A DNA stretch of 64,000 nt, taken from Oreocharis arfaki. Its lineage: Eukaryota; Chordata; Aves; Passeriformes; Paramythiidae. The number at the start of each line of letters is the position of its first letter. Within the stretch, counting starts at the first letter, position 1. A program made the position numbers and the translations under genes. The notes below the pieces were generated by a model. The model saw only the letters and a list, made by a program, of their open reading frames with translations. It ran no database searches and had not been told where the DNA came from. The stretch is taken from the NCBI GenBank assembly GCA_013398015.1, contig VZRR01012414.1:1186037-1250036 (forward strand), written 5' to 3'. This document shows, in pieces, positions 1 to 14,309 of the stretch.

Positions 1-1363
1 CCTTTCTTCATTTGTTTCTTTAAGAATATAAATGTTATGATTCTCAAAGAGAGTCTAAATACATGCTGTGATGGCAAAGGTTGAAGAGTCTTCAACAGTC
101 TGTACCTTAGCTCCAGCAATAGTTTCTGAGTGCCTATTTGTCATTTTCTATGTCAAAAGTGAAATTAAATCAGCTTACCTTCATATAGAGCAACTCTGTC
201 ACACAGAAAATATCAGTTTTATAGATTGTATCAGCTGTGACAGAAGACAAGCAAAAAGCAAAGATCTGTGCAAATCAGGTGTCACCTGATTCCTTGAAAT
301 TTTAGATGTTTTCGCGGGCAAGGGTCCCTTAAATTGCTGAAATTAATTTAGGAAAGTTGGTTTCAACAACCAGACCAAAACCATGTGTTATATATCTTTG
401 AATATTTTAACTGTAGCATACAAGCAGATATTGTAAAGTAAGTGAAGATAACGTGGACTTCTAGTTTGAACAGTGGTGTTAGGAATACTTTTACTATTGT
501 TATTGTATATAATGGAAAAAAATACGTTCCTAGGTTGTTTACGTCATCAAAATATCTTTCATGAAGCAGATTAATTTGAGAAATTTCTAATATGTTTAGG
601 TTTCAGTTACCATAGTTTTGGTTTGTGTCCAGAATTAGCATGTTTAATACCTCCAGAAGAAGTAGATTAAGTCACTATTGTTGCTGTCCATTACACAGTT
701 AATGTGTGTCAGCTGCTCACTTAGCTAAGTAGCACTCACCTTCCTACCAGCTCTTTTGTACCAAACTTATGATTTCTGGAATCAAGTCTGCTTTGTCATT
801 GTAACTCTTGTTTCTTACGCGATGTTTTAATTAAGCGAAAAATTCCACTAACAAAGGTACTTAAAGATCAGCTACAGTCTTATTCACAACTTTTAAGGAT
901 TCTGAACATGATTTGTGTTTCTGTTAGATGAAATGAAGTATATATATTTCTATTGCTACTGATACATGTCCTTGACAGCAGAATTCCAGCCAAACCTCAA
1001 GTGGCATAGATGCATTAGCTCCATTAAAGTCAATGGAAGTTCACTTAATCACATCACCTGAGAATCTGGCCTACAGCCTGTAACAAGACAATCCTTTGGA
1101 GGGTAATAATGTTTTATGCTTTCATCAATCACTCTCCTAGGCCTGTAGCTATTTGTGGCAAACTAAAAAATGTCACATTATAATCAAAAAGGCGGGTTGT
1201 GACTATTTCTTTCAGAAAGTGCAAGAACCTTTTTTAGCAATAAAACATTTACATTTATTTTAAACATTCTGACTACAAAACAATTTCAAAACAGCATTCA
1301 TAATCTTGGTTTTAAGGCTCCAAACAGTTACACTGTTTCCCTCTGTTTTGTCTGTTTGTATAG
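1..1363 (+). other. TRDN: TRDN intron 1, 3' part
   Basis: No coding exon is seen. The stretch ends in a pyrimidine-rich acceptor with AG at 1362-1363, directly before exon 2. A degenerate ancient repeat-like segment, with an AAAGTCAATGGAAG core followed by GAGAATCTGGCC, lies near 1013-1075. The short ORF at 68-289 has no recognisable product and I treat it as chance. Exon 1, which should carry the usual start codon, must lie upstream of the window. Confidence 0.8.
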
Positions 1364-1573
1364 GACACATGTCTACAACCACGACAATAATAGATGGTAA
1401 GAACGGATCCGTTCCTTCGTCATCCATGAAAGTGGGCAAGAAATCAGTGACAGAAGACCTCGTGACAACATTCAGCTCACCAGCTGCATGGCTTCTTGTT
1501 GTTGCCCTGATTGTTACCTGGTCAGCAGTAGCTATTGTAATGTTTGACTTGGTGGATTACAAAGCCTTAGCAG
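1364..1573 (+). CDS. TRDN: Triadin exon 2: cytosolic N-terminus and transmembrane helix
   Basis: This exon encodes the short cytosolic N-terminal segment and the single membrane-spanning helix that anchors triadin in the junctional SR membrane. The translation carries STTTTIIDGKNGSVP, then SVTEDLVTTFSSPAAW, then the hydrophobic run LLVVALIVTWSAVAIVMF and DLVDYK. It matches mammalian triadin almost residue for residue across the helix, including the Thr that is Thr59 in human, where a CPVT variant is known. The acceptor AG is at 1362-1363 and the donor GTAAAA begins at 1574. The exon is 210 nt, phase 1 at both ends. An in-frame ATG at 1369 lies five bases into the exon, but the split codon before it shows that exon 1 contributes upstream sequence. 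The open frame extends past the donor to 1620, which is intron read-through. Identification is very secure. Confidence 0.97.
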
Positions 1574-4500
1574 GTAAAATTCAGCATATTCTGTTTGACA
1601 TCTCGTATATTCAAATTTAAAAATTTATTAAGCAGTGTCTATTACGTAAATATGCCTGTGTCTCACCTCCCTGGGGACAGCACAGGGTCTCTGCTGAGTT
1701 TACCAAAGGAGAAAATATCGTGAGAAATGTCAGAACATATTAGTTTACACTTCACATATCTTTATAATTTAAGTCTCTCCATTTTGCAGCCCATCCTCAT
1801 CCTGGAAAATGAATGTGTTGAGAGTAATGTAAAATGTATATGAGCATGTAAGGTTGGATTTTGAGATTTCTACATAATTTTTTTTCTAGAAAAATGAAAT
1901 TAGTATTAATTCATATTTTCAGAAATATAAGTCTCTAATAATTGCCTTGAGTATTCTGATATCTGCTTGCACAATTCAATGACCAGGAAAATGCAGAACA
2001 TGCTAACCCTAAAACAGATCTTCAAAAACCATAAGTACAGAGGACCAGATTCTTAATACTAACTAAGAAACACCCTTGTCTTCAATAAGGCAATAACTCG
2101 AGCCTAGTTTAAGTTTTGGCTTGATAAATGAACAAGATCAAGCTTTGGGGTACATACTGACTACTGAGGGTGTAGATGAAAATTAAGTGGGTGGTACAAG
2201 GACTGTGATTCTAACTGAGGAACAGAAAGAAAAGGAGCAGGGAATAGAAAACAATAGAATATTTATACCTTTTATCTGGCAATGATACACAATGAAAAAG
2301 AAATTAACTACTATGTTTGTAAAGTGTATGTAGTGTTCAGCAAGCCTTCAGTAGCAAAATTTTGTAAGGCAAACAGCCATTAACAAATGGGAAACATGTA
2401 TGTGAAGAAGAAAACAAATTATTTTTTTTGCATCCTTGTCTTTCTTAAATGAGAGCTCCAGCTCTAAAGTTATAGCATCTGTCACAATAATTAACTAGGA
2501 ATTGAAATTCAGACTCCAGCCTTTTAATTCAAAAGAAATTGAGTTGATGTCTTGGAGTAAATTTCCTGGGCTTTATTAGTTTACTGATGAATTCATAGAT
2601 TTTTTTTTGTCCTGCTATATATCAATATTGGCTTCAAGATTTACTTAGAAATCTTTTTAAACACATATAGATCTTGAAAGAAACCAACCAATCCTGGATC
2701 AATAGATGCCACAGAGCTTGAAATGCGGAGAAAATGTACCACAAAACTTTCTTAAATTTTTTTCTCATCTGTCTTTGTTTTCAGAAGGGCATCACTGGAG
2801 TCCCAGGAAAACATAAAGATATTTTAGAGAGATCCTTCCAAAATAAGGATCAGATTTTAGTTTGGACACCAAAAACTTGATGCTAGCACAAAAATGCAAA
2901 CTAAGAAAGAGAAACTATCATATTCAGCATTAGTTTCCCATATTAAATATCAATCAACCATTAGTCAATCAGTTAATCAAGTTCTGAATATGTTTTCAAT
3001 GAACAGTCAAGAACCAGGGCTAAACTCAGACTAAATTTTTAAACTAAGAAATTTCTGAACTGGCTGTCAGGTCACACATGCTCAACAAACAAGTCAGAGT
3101 AATGCTAAGCAATAAGAATCTGTGTTTGTACTGGAGTCTGAAGGAAACTTTCTAGGCAGATGGAATTCTGTTCATATTGTATTGGTTAAACGAGCTGAAA
3201 TCTCACAAATGTTGATGGAAACTGACATTTTCAGACCAGGATGCAGAAATAAAACAATATAAAATTTAATCTACAGGGTGAGTTTTTATTTTGTGGAAGT
3301 CTCTGAGAGATGATACTTCAGTATTTTGAGTTCATGAGTTTGTTTCTTTTCCTTCCCGGCAATATTCCTGTTCCTAAGTGATTAACCGAGCCAGGATTCA
3401 AATCAGGTCTTGATGGTCAAACATTAAGAGAAGGAACTGCTGGACTTCTTTAGACCAGGATTTATTTGACTATTTTCTGTATTTACATAAATATAACAAT
3501 AGTTGAGTAGGTGTTATCATAACCCTTAGGTTTCAACTCCTGAATTCCTACTGATTTTTTTAAAGTTAAACCCGCTGACCTATAAAAATTCCATGGAAAT
3601 AGCTGAAGATTTCGCATAGAATCACCGAGCTGGCATTATTGATACAAGAATGATTTTCACTTTTGGACAGTTTTGGCCCTTTTCCTCCAGTAGAAGTAAA
3701 GCCTTCTTTTCATATAGAAAGTAGAATTTCGAGCATATTTCTAAGCGGCTCCTTAAATCTAAAACCCAATAATTTTTTCTCTTTGTTTTGACATTGTTCT
3801 TTGAAAAACCAGACCTGCATAAAAAGAGTGAATACTTATTTTCAGGGCTGTAAATTTAGTTTTGCAAGCATGATTAAAATTAATTTCCTAATTTTCAAAT
3901 GCAAACGAAAGATGCCAAGGAAATTGTATTCAACTGTGTACTTTAAAAATCCTTAAACACAGAAAATTCAGTGCATTTTTCCTCAAAGAACACTTGCCTT
4001 TCATAAGCCAGTGCATTCAATTTCATTCCCGTTTCTCTACCTGAAGTTCCATGAAGTTCAAGTTCAGAAAGTATGCATAGCATATGAATGAGGTGGGCTG
4101 AGAGAGCTGAACTCAGCCAAGAGGAGATGGGAGGGTGACCGAGGAGCAGCCTGCAGATTTTTCAAGGGCAGTTACAAAGATGACAGAGGATTCTGCTCTG
4201 CAGGCTCCCACCAGGGACTTTCACTGCGTTTCTGTGCCAGAAATGACCGTCTCCACAGCAGAGCTGTGGAAGTGACTGCGCTGCACAGGAGTGACCACAG
4301 CAGAAAGCAGGAGCAAGCTGACCTAGTAAACCAGCCTGGGGACTGTGTGGCTGGGGAATAGACATGGATTTGTTCCCCCCTGATTACACGACAGAGCTGC
4401 TAACCTCTGGAAAATACAGGAAGTGCAATGCCCTGGGTTATGAGTTACCCAGAGTACACAGAGATTCATGCAGCTCAGTAAAGACAGTACACGAGCTGAG

Positions 4501-7500
4501 CAGGAAGTACTTTAAACTTGAACCTGAGCATTGTTTTCCTTCAATAATTAACAATTTTACTCTCTTTATCTGAAAGGCAAATAATGCCAAAATACATAAA
4601 GTATGAGTACATGTATTTTAGCTGTTATGTATTCTTTTAATTTATCAGTATGAACTTCACACCACCTTCTGCGACTTAGAGTGCCAACCCATATATTTTG
4701 CTTCTTGATTACTATGGTTTCACATTCTTTTAGAAGTAAACTTCACGTTTGTGAAATTTTGACAATTTATATAAGATGAAATTTGTCTGAGAACTATATG
4801 AAAAAGAGGTGTTTAGTTTCATTCTAAAGTAGATGTAGTAAATTACTTTTTCTGCTGGTCCTCTTTATTCAGCATTTGTAAAGTAGCTTATAGAACTGAG
4901 GGAGGCTGAGGGAGGATAACACTTAGGGTTTAGGTAAGTGAAGTCAGATTACATTAATTCAAGCTCCACTCATAGAACTATTTAAGATACAATTTTGTGT
5001 AATTTTACACATCCAGAACACAATGGCTGTAACTTCTATAGTACTCTGTACTATTCAGGAGGTGCTGGTTATGATATAAAATATATCCTGAGAGGAGGAC
5101 CCCATTTCACAGGTTGCACGTGTAAAGCTTTGCCTCCTGGGTGTCAGTTTGTTCAGAATTTGAGACAGGGCTCGAATCTGCAAATCAGCTTTTGCTTTAG
5201 CAGTGGATTTTGAGGAAAGCATGGGACAAGAATTAGATCAGTGCTGAAAGTTTCACCTCTGTTCTATCTACCCAGAAGAAGGAAATTAAATTTTGCAATG
5301 TTGTGCTTTAGTGTATTATTTTCATTCCTTTGAGGAACGAAATGAAAGCTTGCATTCCTATCATACTGTATTGTACAACTAGGAACATGACTGAAATATT
5401 TCTAATGTGGTATGAAGGTGACATGCATTACAAAAGCTTGAGAGAAGAAACTACAAATCTCACGCAGTACATAGTGTGTATGAATATGGAATAACTAGCA
5501 TACTGCATTGAAAGATCTCATGTATTTTCAATATTTTCAGAAATGAAGAAACAAATTAATTTCGGTTTTATGTGTGCTTTGCAGCAGTTCATAGCCACCA
5601 TCCTTTGTGTTAGAAAGCACACCTTTTTAATTGGCTTCATAATTCATGAATGTATTTCATGCATTTCTTGTACACATAACTGGATTATACATTTTGATTG
5701 GTAAATGCAACTCAATAATTTAAGATTATTTTAGTCCTAAAGATTGATTGCCCAGGAATCCATATTTGCTAATGGGCTAATAGAGCGTTCAAATTTCCCT
5801 GCCATCTCTGTGACCAATTACAGCTAATTAACACCACCCTAATTTCAGATCCAGAGTGTTCAATATTCAGAGTAAATTGACAATGATTTAACCAGTCACC
5901 TAAAGGCCAGACTAAATCAAACCTAATGAAACCTCACCAAATCTATGAAACTCGAAATTACCTACAAAATAATATAAATGAAAATATAGAAAAGACACAC
6001 AGACACACTTAGCAGAATGAGCTTGGTATTTTGTTTTCACAAGTTTAAAAAAGAAAAAAGAGTAGATTCTTTGTTAGGGCTAATTTGTTTTGCTCAACCA
6101 TAAACAGACTTTTTAGAGACCTGCAGCAAAGCAAAGGCAGATCTTTGTGGAGGTAATGCCTTTAGGAATGGGGAGTTAACAGGATATGGAGGCATGGAGC
6201 TCTCATCCAGTCAGATGCTTTCCTTAATTATTTTTCTAAATCTTTTTAAGTTAATGCAAAACATCTGGCCAGATGTTGTGGGGTGTCCCATACTAACTTC
6301 TTAATAACACAGTTTGAAGTCCCCATTTCCCTGCCTGAACTTGTGGTCATTTCTATTACTGTCTTGCAGTCACAGATAGATTTTTTTTCTGGCCTTGAAT
6401 AGTATATAATAATTACAAGAAATATACACACACATTTTTGCCCTGCAATGTCATCTCATTGCAGTCACCCTGTTGGGCTACTGTTTACTGGAAAGTTTTA
6501 AAAACTGCAAATAGAAGAGTGTACCTATTTTTACTCTTTTGTTTTATGCCAATATATCCACCAGTGTTAAAACTGATAATACATTTGCATTTAGTCAGGA
6601 AAAAGAATGAACTTCTGGATTAGTTAAAAACACCAGCAAACTTAATGGAAAAAGTAATTTTTTCTCTTTTTCAAGCATGCAAAGCCCTAGACAAACCTCC
6701 TACCCTGGAATTTATCAAAACAGTTTTATAGTCTTCTGAAATACATTTTTTTCTGTATTTATAAATGGCAATTCAAAGCATGATTAAACAGCTTATCTAT
6801 TTCAAAGTTTTTTTATGAAATTTTTAATTGAATTATATGAGACTTCAATTAATGTACCTAAAACCTACAAAACATTTTTTCTCTCTTCCATGATAAAATC
6901 CATTAAAGGGATTTGAGCCCAATTCCAGTTTAAAGAAGGGCTGCTCTGATGACGTCTGGTTTCCCATGTTTCAATCTGCAGCAGATCTCATATCTGAGTT
7001 ATAAACCCCTAGAAAATGAGTTTATACTGAGAAAAATGACAGCCTATGAACTATTGCAGTATTGTAAGTATTGCTTTCATCCCAAAAGGCCCAGCGTGTA
7101 AAAGATGATAAATTTCGATAGATCAAACTTTGGGAAGTCATGAAGTTGAAATTTCAGAAACTATCTCAATGAATAGGGAAGGGTCTTAGAAGAGAATTCT
7201 TGCTTAAATATGCTTCATGGGACACAAAACACAAAGCAAATTTCCAGTGCATAACGATACCTGTGAAATTTCTTATTTTAAACAAACAAATCAAACCAGT
7301 AATTCATTTCAGTAAAAATTGCAGTGATGCAAATCTTTGGTTATTTGCTGTTGAAGAAATTGAAGTAACTCAACTTGAATCACCTCCATGTAATATATAC
7401 TTTTCAGCAATAGAATTTTTTGTGACTTGTGAAAATACTGTGCTTTATTCGACCACATTTTTACATTGCTGTGATCCATACTGTATTATCTCACACCTAC

Positions 7501-10500
7501 ATATTGTTTCTCTTTTTAACAAACTCCAATTTCTACTTCATAACAGCAGCCCCACAGAGATTAAACAACTCCTCACTTCACTCCTTAAGTGCTTCCTTTA
7601 GCCAAGAGACAGATGAGAATGTTCATTATTGCTAATGGTGTTTCTTCCTTTTTTTTATCGGCGTTTCTGGGGTTCATCCTGTTGCCATCAGGTATAGCCA
7701 CCTATTCACAACATTGCGATGATCCCTGTTTACCACCTGGTAAAGACCTCCTGCCTGCAGTGTTCTGAATATGTGTGTGGATGATAACCAAGCACGGGCA
7801 TGAGCAGAGGCCAGGACATGGCAGCACTGCTTCTCAGCTAACCCCAACTCCGCCTGGCTGGGGCTGCAGAGCTCATGGCAACAGCCTATTCCTCATTTTT
7901 CACATCATGCTTGAAATAGATCTGACAGCTAAGAGTTGCCCCCAGCAAGGAGATTCCCAGGAAATAGTGACAAACTGACGTACTGATTTCACGCTTTAAA
8001 TGCCCTTTAAAAATGCTGTTGTACAATTATTTAGCAGCTTTTTAGTCTGAAAACCTGTGTTCTCAGTCAGAGAACTGAACCCAAACAATGAGAAAAAATA
8101 AAGCTTCAAATTATTTTAGACAAAACGTCTATGTGTTTCAGAAAACACCATCTAATGAGGTCCTGACCTATCAAATCAAAGCCTTCCAGCTGATATCAAA
8201 TCAAGTCATATAAACTACACTTAAGGCCCATCTTAAACCTACGCTCCTATCCACATGTAGGGCTATATCAAATGGACCTGAAATTATTTGATTGCTTTGT
8301 GAGAGTTTGTGAATTTCTTTCTAAATTTTGGCAAGTAGATTCTAGTTATAACTGCTTCTTTTTCCATTATCAGGTGAGGTTTTCTCTATGAACTTGACCT
8401 CAATTCTCAATGTAATTATCTAAGGTTGATATTAGAAAGAGACAGCTACAGGCTGTATTCTTCATATTTACAATATACATACATGTAAAATGGAAATTAT
8501 TGAGAAAGCTGACTCTGCACTTTCTTTGACAGTTTTTATGTGTAATATAATTAAAAATAAAATTAGTATTTTTATACTAATAATTCAATGGTAGCAACTA
8601 GAATTTTGCCTGTTTATGGCTTAGAGCTATAAGCTGGATGAAAATGTTAGGCCACGAAACAAAAAGGTAAGACCTAAGGACAGCTATGTTGATAAACTGG
8701 AATGTTAATTATAGGAGAATTTGCATGTATATTGAGTTTAGTATCTTAGATGCTAATCTTCAAAAAATCACAGAGTTGAAAGAAAGAAACTTACAAATAC
8801 ATAAACTTTCAAATTAAAATACAGGTCTCTATATTTATAATAGAATATTTTACTAAAAATAGGATATGTTTTATTACCACAAGCTTGTGTTAAGCTTCTG
8901 TGTTTTATGAAACACAACAGAAATTCTCCATCTTCATCAGCTGTACCTTGTCAGTGTCAATGAAGTAGTTTATATCTCATGGATCAATCTTTGCACCAGA
9001 TAATTACCATCATTTGTAACTTAATTGCATTCAATTCACTGGAGTCAAAATATGTAATTGATGAAAATCCAACAATTATTAACTAATTTGCTGAGATCCA
9101 TTAAAAAAAAAAAGCCACCTTAACATAGGTTGGATTCTGAATATACATTTAACCACTTGACAAGCAAAAAAGATTGATAGGAAACTACATTTCTGGCAGT
9201 TATTAAGACTGGAATAATGACAGAAGTAATTTGCACAGATAAATCAATTAGTCACTTTTTATCATGCACTTCACAGGAATAAATGACACAGACTATTAAA
9301 CATAACCAAATTTGCTTGAGAGGCTACAGCAGATCATACCATGTGATTACCCAATTCTTGTTTCCAGGAACTACTGTTAAAGTACCCATTATCAGTTCTG
9401 ATGAAAAAAAGACATTTCTTGGTTCAAAAATACTTCATCACTTTATGAATATTACCTTCTATTATCTTCTTCTTCTATGTCTTCTATCCCAAGAACATAC
9501 CTAGTAACAATTGCAGAATTTGAGAAGACTGTCATTTGCTGTTTTCAAGGAACTGTGTTAATTGTGAGTTATTAATTACCATTAAGGTTATAAATTTGAT
9601 TTTAAAATCATTTGGAATTAAAATTGTTAGCCAGGGAGACTTCAGAAATGAAGAAATTAGTTGTTCAGAACTGGTTTTCTCACATTTTTAGTCAAATTAC
9701 TGTTTCTGTAGCAATAATGCTAGAGAGCTAAAAAAACCTGTAGCACTTGATGTGATGCTTCAAATTACACAGAGAGTTTTTAGAAGTATTTAATACCTAC
9801 AACATATCTGAAACTATTTCTTAAATAATTATTTTAAAGATATTTGCATATTTTTAGTACAGAAAACCTAAACAAACTTCCGGATATCTACAACAACTAA
9901 CAAACATTCTCCAATCGAATTGAATCGAGTTCTCCTACAATAAGATTTTGTAGAAAGGTGGTGTACAAATTCCTTCCATTTGATTGGAATTCTTCCTCTG
10001 TCAGCTTTAACTCTTCCAAATTTCATCATTTTCCAGAAGGTTCTGCAATTCTGATGTTTCCACTGAAAACAAAACAGCAGAACTGCCAGTATTCTCACAG
10101 CAGTGAACGTGCCAACACAAGTAAAGACGAACTTTTACTGATCTGAAACACATCTCTCATACTTTACTAATAAAAGACTATCACAAAAGAAATATTCTAG
10201 CAAAGCATTTCTGTGGAATCAGTGCTGTTCTGGAATGTAAGTAACTTATCAAGGTGAATAGTTGTACTGACCTGGAATTAATTATGAATGTAAAGTTACA
10301 AATCTAAATGCTTAGCCAAAGTCTACAATAACAAGAAGGATTTAAATCTGAAACAGGATCACTGGAGAGATCCATGTCACATAGCTCAGTAATATGAAAA
10401 TGAGGTGACATGTCCATGATAATTTTCCAGACTTCCTTTCTAGTCAATGGAAAGTAGTGGGCATCTTTGGAAATTAAATTCATGTAACCCTAAAACAGAT

Positions 10501-13500
10501 TTCAGAGGAAAGTGAGACGCCTGCCTTCTGAAGGTCACAACATGCCTTTTTACCCTGTCTTTTGAGAGAGTCTGGAAACCACTGGGGATTCAGTACCCTT
10601 TCAAGTACATTTTGCTAAATAGGATAATCTGAATTTAAACTATGGTTAAAGGTAATTGCATAGTGTCAACAAAATTTTTTAACATTAATTGTATGTTTCA
10701 TGTCTGAACTTAACCTCCTCAGTAGCCATTTACTTCCTTTCCTCTCCTTCAACAGACATTTAGTGATTTTTTACTGTTTTTTCTAAGACTAAACAATTGG
10801 CTCAATCCCTATTTAAAAGTTCAGCAAAAGCTAGAACTCCACAATTCTGTATCTATCCGAGAAATTCTCTATATAAAGGCTCTTTACAGTTTAAATTCAA
10901 GATCCTGCCCCTTCTACTTCCAGACCAATAGATTTTATGTGATATATCATACATTAATGACTGTTTAGATAAATTATATTAATCAATAATAATATTAATT
11001 ATAGCTATATATTAGTTACAAATTCTGTATTGCACACCATATGTTAGCAAAAGAAATACATTGTGAGCCTACTTTCAAAATAATTGGTGTTCTAAGGTTG
11101 GCTAGGAAATAGGAAGTTGGAGAGAAGACTGCTAATCCAGTCTGAATATGTTGACTACAAGATGATAGTGAAAAATCTCATCATACTTTTCCATTGCTGG
11201 ACATCTCTAAATAAAAAATATCAAGCTCAAAATTTGTTATGAAAATCTGCATTCTTTCAGCTTCACTTTTGAAGCAAGAGTATGTAAATCTTCTGGAAAT
11301 AGTTGTCTTTCTTTGCATGTGCGTGAGGTAAACAGAATCTTTCTCTGTACTTGTTACCACCAGAATTGTTTCATTTCCTTTGTTCCTAGTGTGTTTCGTT
11401 CTACTGGGGACCTAGTAGAACCTGGTGTTTTCAAAGCTGTTGGGAGAACTAAAAGCATGGATTTAATCAGCTGTAGTTTTCACTTCAGCGTTACTCGGTG
11501 TGGTGTTCTTAAGAATTCTAGGACACATCATTACTATTAGCACTATTTCTCAAAAATGTTGGAAATACAACAGAAGTTAAATAGAAAATCTGTGCACAAG
11601 GACATAATTTTCCAGGTCTATGCCACTTGCATCAGACCTTAAGTGAGTTCACAGCATATTTGAATACAAAATTTCGTTTTGCAAATACCAATAACGTGTC
11701 CTCTACACGGCTCCAAACTGATTTTTCTAAACTTTCTACGTTAAACAGGATTTGAAACTTGGGCCTGTTAGCATAGGTATGACTGGAGAATTTTGCTTCT
11801 GGACACTTATAATTTCTAATCCCTTTTCGTAGTGTGGTATGAAGATGTCATGAATTAAAGACCAGGATATGATGTTGATGACTGATTCATCAGCAAATAT
11901 GGCTTGCCTTGGGGTGGTTGGAATAATTTCCTCTGCTCTTGATCTTGCACTTCTCTGAGCATTTCTCTTGCCTACCCAGGGGGGACAGCTCTGCTACCTG
12001 TGAAGCAGAAGCAGTTCTTGAACTGCTAGTTCATAGATCAGTATATTAAAATAAATTGATACCAATGCTTGTTTAGTGTACAGCTGTACCCCCTGCGGCT
12101 GTAAAAACCTGTGGCTGTAAAAGCAACTGAGCCCTCCCTAAGCAGCCAGTGGGTAAAAGGAGGGTGGATAGCCACAGTGAAAATCGAGGCAGCTGTCCAA
12201 AGTTAAACCATCCCTGCTTGTGAATCAAAACCTTGATTATGCTAAGACACCTCTAGCCATGTTCATTCTATTAGTCCACTTTGACTCCTTAGCACCTCTA
12301 AATAACAATAAAGTGCATATGGCATCAGGGTCAGGTCACAGACTTACTTCTTAAGAGCCTAAATATAGGCATTCATTCTCCTGGCTAACGCTTGAGAAGA
12401 GTATTTGTGGCAAATCACTTGAAAAAATTAAATCTCTACATCTCAATGCATGAAGACAATGCAAACAAATGACTGCCATGCTAAACAAAGTAAATATTTG
12501 CTGGTTTCCTACTCCATCTTTCTGAATAAAACAGCATGCACAGTAGTACGCTAAATCAATTTCTTTGCAATTATGTCATTGCATCGTCACACCTTTAATT
12601 TACTTGATTTGTCTGTTCAGTAGCATGTACCCATATAATACAATATTCATAAAATATTAACTAAAATATTTCTCTGGTTTGCATTATTCAACAAGCAGGT
12701 GCAAACCAAGAGAAAGTCAGCCTGGTCTTTTGTGTTTCAGAACAATCAATTAGAAATAAAATGAATGATACATTTATACTTCAAATAAAGTTACGTCTAA
12801 ATTTCATTACAACAGTTTTAGAAAATAATTTTCATACTGCTGTCACTGAAAAGACTTCCTGTAAGCCTGCACCTTGCCTGTCTTTGTAGCCTGCAAGTCC
12901 ATGTGACACTGTCTCTGATTAATGTTAAGATTTGGCTTGGGAGTCAGAACACTGCAGTCAGAAGTAGTCCTAAAGAGACTTCTCTTAAGCTTCCTACTAA
13001 AATATTTACCTACAGAAAGATAATGTGAAACAGAGGTATGGTTCCCACCTTGATACTGTTGAATTCAGCGTACATATTTCTATTGAAACTCCTAGGAGCA
13101 AGATTAGGCCAAAAGTTCAAATCATATTCGTGGTCTACCTTCAGTTGTTCATACCTGCAGAAAAGCTTCACACAGACCTGGCAATGAGTCAGTCTGTCAT
13201 TTGAAGTACAGTGGGCAGTAACATAGGCTGAATGAGGGTTGTCCCTCTTCCTAAGCAATGTTTGGCACAGAGTTCAAGAAAACGGAAAATTGCTGCACCG
13301 AATGATCAGAAGAAAAAGTCTGCCAGAGGCTGGAAAGCCCCTCTGAATTAGTGTGTCAAGTGCAGAGAAATACGGTGAAATCTCACCTGGAAAAGCCTCT
13401 AAGGGAATACTGGTACTACCCACTGATGGCTGCACTGCCTGGGTGTGGATGCAGTGGGGAGAAAAAGTTTCACTTCCATCAGAGGTTGCTGGAAGACGGA

Positions 13501-14309
13501 GGACATGAAACTGCACATCTTCCTTGTTTTCCAGTTTGCTGGCTTACAGGGGCAGTAACAAGTTAAGTATGCACAGATGCACAAGTGTATGTGAAAGAAA
13601 CTCTAGAAAAGTTGTAAGAGAAGAACCAGAATCACAGGAGTGTGTGTTTGAAAGTAGCTGTCTGTGTGCCAGTATCTGAATTTGCATCCCTATTTATTCT
13701 GAGCTCTGGTTAATTTTGGCCTGAGTATACATAGCTTTCTTCTTCCCATCCTGCATGTGTGGTCCATGGCAATGACATGGCCTGTCCATGTAGTTAATCC
13801 AGGGCTCAGTAATTTCCTCAGCCAGGACTTGTGTAAAGGAGAGAGCTCAGGGGGGAGATACGACATGACTGGGACACCGATGGCACTGAAACCTAGACAG
13901 GCATCAAGTGGCAGGGGACCTGAGTCAGATTTAAAAACTGGGCTGGCAGGAGGATATTATCTAAAATGATGAATATTAGAATGAAATCTATACTTGTATT
14001 TTACCCAACCAAGCCTCAGAAGCAGAAGCAGAACTTGGAGTACAACATCAAACCAAATTATACACTGGGTCCTTAATCACTCTGTGAATAGAAAGTGCAG
14101 TAAAATGCAGTTTATACCAGACTTGCACAGGAAGGAGAGCTGTCCTCAAATCATTGAATAATAAAAATTAACATTCACAATCCTTGTTTCTGCTAAAAGG
14201 GGTAGTATAATTAGCCCTGTATAAAATGAAGATTAACTTCTATTACTGAAGGAGCTGTTTGTTTTGGGGTTTTTTTTCAAACCGCTTTTGTTTTAAACTC
14301 TGCACTCAG
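1574..14309 (+). other. TRDN: TRDN intron 2 (about 12.7 kb)
   Basis: Long intron between the membrane-helix exon and the first luminal exon. I see no exon, RNA gene or clear transposon in it. Somewhat less AT-rich patches lie near 4080-4370 and 13200-13570. ORFs at 7200-7601, 9283-9504, 9868-10146 and 13010-13584 (both strands) have no family resemblance and no coding signature. A MEF2-type AT-rich 10-mer occurs at 8853-8862, but such sites are expected by chance here. Confidence 0.8.

Noticed and set aside
7200..7601. Plus-strand open frame of 133 codons in intron 2
   Set aside because: Composition typical of translated AT-rich intron, with a second overlapping frame open as well. No homology recognised.
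8853..8862. MEF2-type sites CTAAAAATAG (also at 35556-35565 and 43743-43752)
   Set aside because: The consensus is AT-rich and many matches are expected by chance in 64 kb of such DNA, so they carry no weight despite this being a muscle gene.
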